This document shows positions 60,606 to 64,000 of a stretch of 64,000 nucleotides of DNA, one piece after another (the first letter of the stretch is position 1; each line of letters opens with the position of its first letter). The position numbers and the translations under genes were made by a program. The DNA is from Tissierellales bacterium. Lineage in GTDB: Bacteria; Bacillota; Clostridia; Tissierellales; Tissierellaceae. The stretch is from positions 46,574 to 110,573 of the forward strand of contig JASLBE010000002.1 of the NCBI GenBank assembly GCA_030146705.1, written 5' to 3'. The notes below the pieces were generated by a model. It saw nothing but the letters and a program-made list of their open reading frames with translations. It made no database searches and was not told where the DNA came from.

Positions 60606-61187
60606 CTAAACCAAATCATTTAAGAGCCTGTTGGACACCTTTTTTATTTCGTTTTCAAAATGGTAGCCCTCAAAATCTAGATGGGTTAAATAGTCTAAAT
60701 CTATATTTAAAAATTTATCAATAGTTAGCTCAATGCTTTTACAAACTGCATCTGCCTCCTCCTTAGTGCCGTTGGCAATTAATAAATTTGTTTTTCCTTT
60801 ACTTTCCAATAATGATATATTTTTTATAATTCCATAGGAAGATAGGACATCTTCCGAGTTTACTGTTGTTAATACTACCGTTGAATTAGATATCTTTAGT
60901 AGTTCTAAGGCGTTCTCATCCATAGTGTAGTCTGTATTAAAAATAAAGACATCCCTCTTGTTCTTATTCTTAATAAGCATCTCACCAATCACATTTAAGT
61001 CCTTACAGTTTTTATTTAGGTCTATAATCTCTATATTTTTTTGTTTTTTTATTAAATCTTTTCCAAGATCAATAGATAGTTTTTCACTATACCTATACTT
61101 ACCAATAATTAGGACAATATTGGGGGACCTACTTGTTTTTTCCTTGCCCTCTGCCATCTTTCTTAAGTAACTAGCTTGGTCTTCCAT
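60606..61187 (-). CDS. Degenerate FlhG-like protein (FlhF partner, P-loop lost)
   Basis: 193 residues overlapping flhF by 17 bp, the place where flhG normally lies. The start MEDQASYLRKMAEG keeps the DQAxxLR motif that in FlhG stimulates FlhF GTPase. The next segment should be a P-loop (GKGGVGKS in FlhG), but here it reads LIIGKYRYSEKLSIDLGKDL with no Walker A. FlhG is about 290 residues, so about 100 are missing. It may be an FlhF activator without ATPase control. Decay is the other possibility, although the frame is intact. Confidence 0.75.
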   Translation of the reverse strand: MEDQASYLRKMAEGKEKTSRSPNIVLIIGKYRYSEKLSIDLGKDLIKKQKNIEIIDLNKNCKDLNVIGEMLIKNKNKRDVFIFNTDYTMDENALELLKISNSTVVLTTVNSEDVLSSYGIIKNISLLESKGKTNLLIANGTKEEADAVCKSIELTIDKFLNIDLDYLTHLDFEGYHFENEIKKVSNRLLNDLV

Positions 61188-62157
61188 TTAATTCCTCCCC
61201 ATATTTCACTAAGTTTTCTAGACTGGCAACTTGTATATCTTCTGGCACATTTTGTCCATAACTAAAATACTCAATAGGACATTCTATCTTATTCATTAAA
61301 TCCCAAAAATTTACCATTCCCATAGCTTCGTCAAACTTGGTTAAAATCATTGCATTGTAATCTAACTTCTTATAACTTTCCATTATCGATAAAAGTATAT
61401 TTGTATTAGTTGAAATACTTGCCACTAAAAAAGTTTCTTTTTCCACACCTATTTCGTCTATAAATTCCTTTATATCATCAATCTTACTTCCATTTTTTTG
61501 GCTAGTCCCTAGAGTGTCAATCAATATAACATCACAATGACTCATAGAGTCAATTTTTTCCATAACCTCCTCAGGATTCCTAGCAACCTCAAACTGGACC
61601 CCTAAAATATTTCCATAGGTCTTTAGTTGCTCAACAGCACCAATCCTATAGGTGTCCATAGTTATTAGTCCCACTGTTTTTTCATTTTTAAAGTGCTCCA
61701 TAGCAGCAAGCTTTGCTATGGTTGTAGTCTTGCCTACTCCAGTTGGACCAACAAAAACATTAATCCTCTTTAGCCCAACCTTTCTTGAAAAACAATTATC
61801 CTTGTAAATATAGTCAATAAAGTTTTCAAGATCCCTATTATTAACATTTTCTATATCAATTAAGTTTAGGGTTAAATAACCTAAAAACTGCTCTTTTATA
61901 AGCTTACTAGGGTATGCTAATAGCTTGTTATTCCTTATTATTTTTTCAAATTCCATATTGGTTTTAAGAACATTTTTTGGTTCTTGCTCCTCTTCAACAC
62001 CAACTATTACTTCCCATTTTTCCTCTTTAAAAATTTCATACCACTTTCCAACCTTTATTTTTGACTTACTAATTATTAAGGCATTTTCTCCAAGTTCATA
62101 CTTGGCCCTAACCAAGGCCTCATTTAAATTATCGACTATATACTTTTTTACTATCAT
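61171..62157 (-). CDS. flhF: Flagellar biosynthesis GTPase FlhF
   Basis: An SRP-type GTPase that places flagella. The 328 residues have an N-terminal B domain (MIVKKYIVDNLNEALVRAKYELGENALIISK) and the NG GTPase domain: GPTGVGKTTTIAKLAA (G1), DTYRIGAVEQLKTYG (G2), DVILIDTLGTSQ (G3, with L in place of the usual A in DTAG) and TKFDEA (G4). It overlaps flhA by 4 bp and the FlhG-like gene by 17 bp. Domain order and length are normal. Confidence 0.95.
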   Translation of the reverse strand: MIVKKYIVDNLNEALVRAKYELGENALIISKSKIKVGKWYEIFKEEKWEVIVGVEEEQEPKNVLKTNMEFEKIIRNNKLLAYPSKLIKEQFLGYLTLNLIDIENVNNRDLENFIDYIYKDNCFSRKVGLKRINVFVGPTGVGKTTTIAKLAAMEHFKNEKTVGLITMDTYRIGAVEQLKTYGNILGVQFEVARNPEEVMEKIDSMSHCDVILIDTLGTSQKNGSKIDDIKEFIDEIGVEKETFLVASISTNTNILLSIMESYKKLDYNAMILTKFDEAMGMVNFWDLMNKIECPIEYFSYGQNVPEDIQVASLENLVKYGEELNGRPS

Positions 62158-64000
62158 TGTCCCAGTACCCCCACAGTTTCAATTTCTATATCATTTGGTA
62201 CCTCATTTAAAGATAAGATTGGTAGGTCTCTAAAATTGTAGTAAGTTAAGTTCCTAAAAGAAACCCTTATATTTGGGGAAGTAATTATTACAGGATTTAC
62301 TCCCTCAGTTATTAGCTTATTAATATTCATATTAATATTGTCAAAAATAGCCATTATTAATTCTGATTTTAAAATTGGCACAGAACCAGAATTTGTCTTC
62401 TTAGTGTTCTCCCTAATTAACTCTTCAACTTGAGGGTCTATTGTTATTACTGGTAGGACCTTATTTTCATTTAGGTAGTTACCAACAATAGTCCTCCCTA
62501 GGGCCGACCTTACAAACTCCGTTAAAAGCTCAATATCCTTAATCTTGGCACCATTATCTGCCAAAGTTTCTAAAATTGTTACCAGGTCATTAATAGGAAC
62601 ATTTTCCCTTAAGAGGTTTTGTAGTACCTTTTGGACTTCTCCCAGGGTTAAAATATCTGGTATAAGTTCATCAATAACTACACTATATTCATCCTTTAAT
62701 CCCTCTATTAAAGATTTTACCTCCTGTCTTCCTAGGAGTTTATAAATATACTGCCTAGCCACTTCTTTTAAATGGGTTACCAAAACAGTTATTGGTTCCA
62801 CAATTGTGTAACCTTTAAGTTCAACAGTTTCCCTATTTTCTTCAGTTATCCAAAGGGCATTTAATCCAAATGAAGGTTCGGTTGTAGGAATTCCTTGAAT
62901 ATCAAACTCATCACTACCAGGGTCTATAACCAAGAACCTATCTGTATAAATTTCTCCCCTTGCCACTTCATTTCCCTTGATTTTTATAACATAGTCATTA
63001 GGACCTAATTGTAGGTTGTCCCTAATTCTTATAGGGTTTAGGACTACCCCTAGTTCACTGGCAAACTGCTTTCTTATTCCAGTAATATGCCCAGGAAGAT
63101 TACCCTCACTACTTTCATCAACTAGTCCAATTAACCCATAGCCTATCTCAACAGAAATAGGTTCAACTTGCAGGGTTGTTATAACTTCTGACTTGGCCTC
63201 CATTTGCTTCATATACTTTTTCTCTACTTCAGATTTTTGCCTAAGTTCTTTTTCTTCAACCACCTTTTCCTCTTCCATTAAAATATAGCCAGTAGATCCT
63301 ACAACCACAGCCACTACTGTAAATATTATAGTAGGAAAGGCTGGAATTAGACCTATTAAAAAGATTACAACTGAGGCAACTAATAGGACCTTGGAGAAGT
63401 TAAAAATTTCATCTGTTACAGCCTTACCAAACCCATCATCTCCTTCAGACCTGGTTACTAAAATACCAGAAGCTACTGAAATTAATAAGGCTGGAACCTG
63501 GCTCACAAGACCATCCCCTATGGTTAATTTCCCAAACCTATCTAGGGCTTCCATTATGCTCATACCATCTTTTATAGAGAAGATTAAAATTCCGCCTAAG
63601 AGATTTATAAGGGTTATGATAATTCCAGCTATGGCATCCCCCTTAACAAATTTACTGGCCCCATCCATGGCTCCATAAAAGCTAGCCTCTCTTTGGAGGT
63701 TTTGCCTTCTTTCCTTGGCAGCTTCTTCTGTAATAAGTCCTGCATTTAAGTCTGCATCTATTGCCATTTGCTTACCTGGCATAGCATCTAGGGTAAATCT
63801 TGCAGAAACTTCTGAAACCCTACTAGAACCATTTGTAACAACTACCATTTGCACTATGACTATAATGGCAAATATAATGGCTCCTACAATATAATTATTT
63901 CCTGTTACAAAGTTGGCAAAGGCATCTATTACAGCCCCCGCTTCACCCTGGCTTAAAATAAGCCTTGTTGAGGATATGTTTAAGCCTAGCCTAAACATAG
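62154..64000 (-). CDS. flhA: Flagellar export apparatus protein FlhA, 5' end missing
   Basis: The open frame continues through the right edge. About 614 of roughly 690 residues are visible; the first 75 or so are outside. LGLNISSTRLILS and the FHIPEP motif region VSARFTLDAMPGKQMAIDADLNAGLI (conserved RFTLDAMPGKQ) are present, with six hydrophobic segments, then the cytosolic domain (IDPQVEELIREN, VITSPNIRVSFRNLTYYNF). It forms the export gate for flagellar proteins. Confidence 0.96.
   Translation of the reverse strand, partial: MFRLGLNISSTRLILSQGEAGAVIDAFANFVTGNNYIVGAIIFAIIVIVQMVVVTNGSSRVSEVSARFTLDAMPGKQMAIDADLNAGLITEEAAKERRQNLQREASFYGAMDGASKFVKGDAIAGIIITLINLLGGILIFSIKDGMSIMEALDRFGKLTIGDGLVSQVPALLISVASGILVTRSEGDDGFGKAVTDEIFNFSKVLLVASVVIFLIGLIPAFPTIIFTVVAVVVGSTGYILMEEEKVVEEKELRQKSEVEKKYMKQMEAKSEVITTLQVEPISVEIGYGLIGLVDESSEGNLPGHITGIRKQFASELGVVLNPIRIRDNLQLGPNDYVIKIKGNEVARGEIYTDRFLVIDPGSDEFDIQGIPTTEPSFGLNALWITEENRETVELKGYTIVEPITVLVTHLKEVARQYIYKLLGRQEVKSLIEGLKDEYSVVIDELIPDILTLGEVQKVLQNLLRENVPINDLVTILETLADNGAKIKDIELLTEFVRSALGRTIVGNYLNENKVLPVITIDPQVEELIRENTKKTNSGSVPILKSELIMAIFDNINMNINKLITEGVNPVIITSPNIRVSFRNLTYYNFRDLPILSLNEVPNDIEIETVGVLGQ

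Overview
The window is AT-rich, with very few CGN arginine codons (AGG and AGA dominate) and strong GGAGG-type ribosome binding sites in front of ATG, GTG and TTG starts. The gene content points to an anaerobic, flagellated, low-GC Gram-positive bacterium, probably a clostridial or Tissierellia-like Firmicute. The evidence is a class III (glycyl-radical) ribonucleotide reductase, a second glycyl radical enzyme with its activase, a flavodiiron protein, a sortase with an LPKTG surface protein, a TPP riboswitch, a YvrJ/DUF2922/DUF1659 trio and a sigma-D/SwrB-type flagellar locus. No rRNA, tRNA, CRISPR array, prophage or insertion sequence was recognised.

Layout. 1-2.8 kb: 3' part of murJ, the YvrJ/DUF2922/DUF1659 trio, and alanine dehydrogenase. 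2.8-8.2 kb: a secreted 5'-nucleotidase, then a two-gene unit of an acyl-CoA dehydrogenase/EtfA/rubredoxin fusion and a flavodiiron protein. 8.6-13.7 kb: ogt, a DUF3841-like gene, mgsA, an HTH protein, and nrdD-nrdG behind candidate NrdR boxes. 13.9-22.6 kb: a sortase and its 1519-residue LPKTG adhesin, a 1 kb non-coding gap, and a large AraC-type regulator. 22.8-32.5 kb: a CAP-domain protein, a lone GreA C-terminal domain, a thiamine salvage operon (thiM-thiE-HAD-thiD) under a TPP riboswitch, an L,D-transpeptidase, a YiaK-like dehydrogenase, a MATE pump and a nucleoside hydrolase. 32.7-38.2 kb: a frameshifted alpha/beta hydrolase, a NADAR protein, a TraX-like protein, and an adenine permease/adenine deaminase pair. 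38.4-42.4 kb: an XRE-cupin regulator, a glycyl radical enzyme of unknown substrate and its activase. 42.4-49.7 kb: rlmH, peptidases M19 and M55, a YgjP-type metalloprotease, a lipoprotein, threonine aldolase and a DEAD-box helicase. 49.8-54.3 kb: an operon of an NhaC-type antiporter, a thioredoxin-reductase-like flavoprotein with an extra C-terminal domain, and an arylsulfotransferase-thioredoxin fusion. 55-57.8 kb: ddl-murF-DUF1294. 57.8-64 kb: flagellar genes in the order flhA, flhF, a degenerate flhG, sigD, a swrB-like gene, a small membrane ORF and two hook/rod genes, running off the right edge.

How they fit together. The ACAD-EtfA-rubredoxin fusion beside FprA suggests electrons flowing from a substrate through flavins and rubredoxin to O2 or NO detoxification. 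The antiporter/TrxR/ASST-Trx operon looks like a cytoplasmic, thioredoxin-coupled arylsulfotransferase module; it is the strongest candidate here for an undescribed system. The glycyl radical enzyme lacks the Glu that usually follows the thiyl Cys in dehydratase-type members, so its chemistry is open. The flagellar locus keeps the FlhF-activating N-terminal motif of FlhG but appears to have lost the ATPase P-loop. All assignments were made by reading the sequence; no database search was run.
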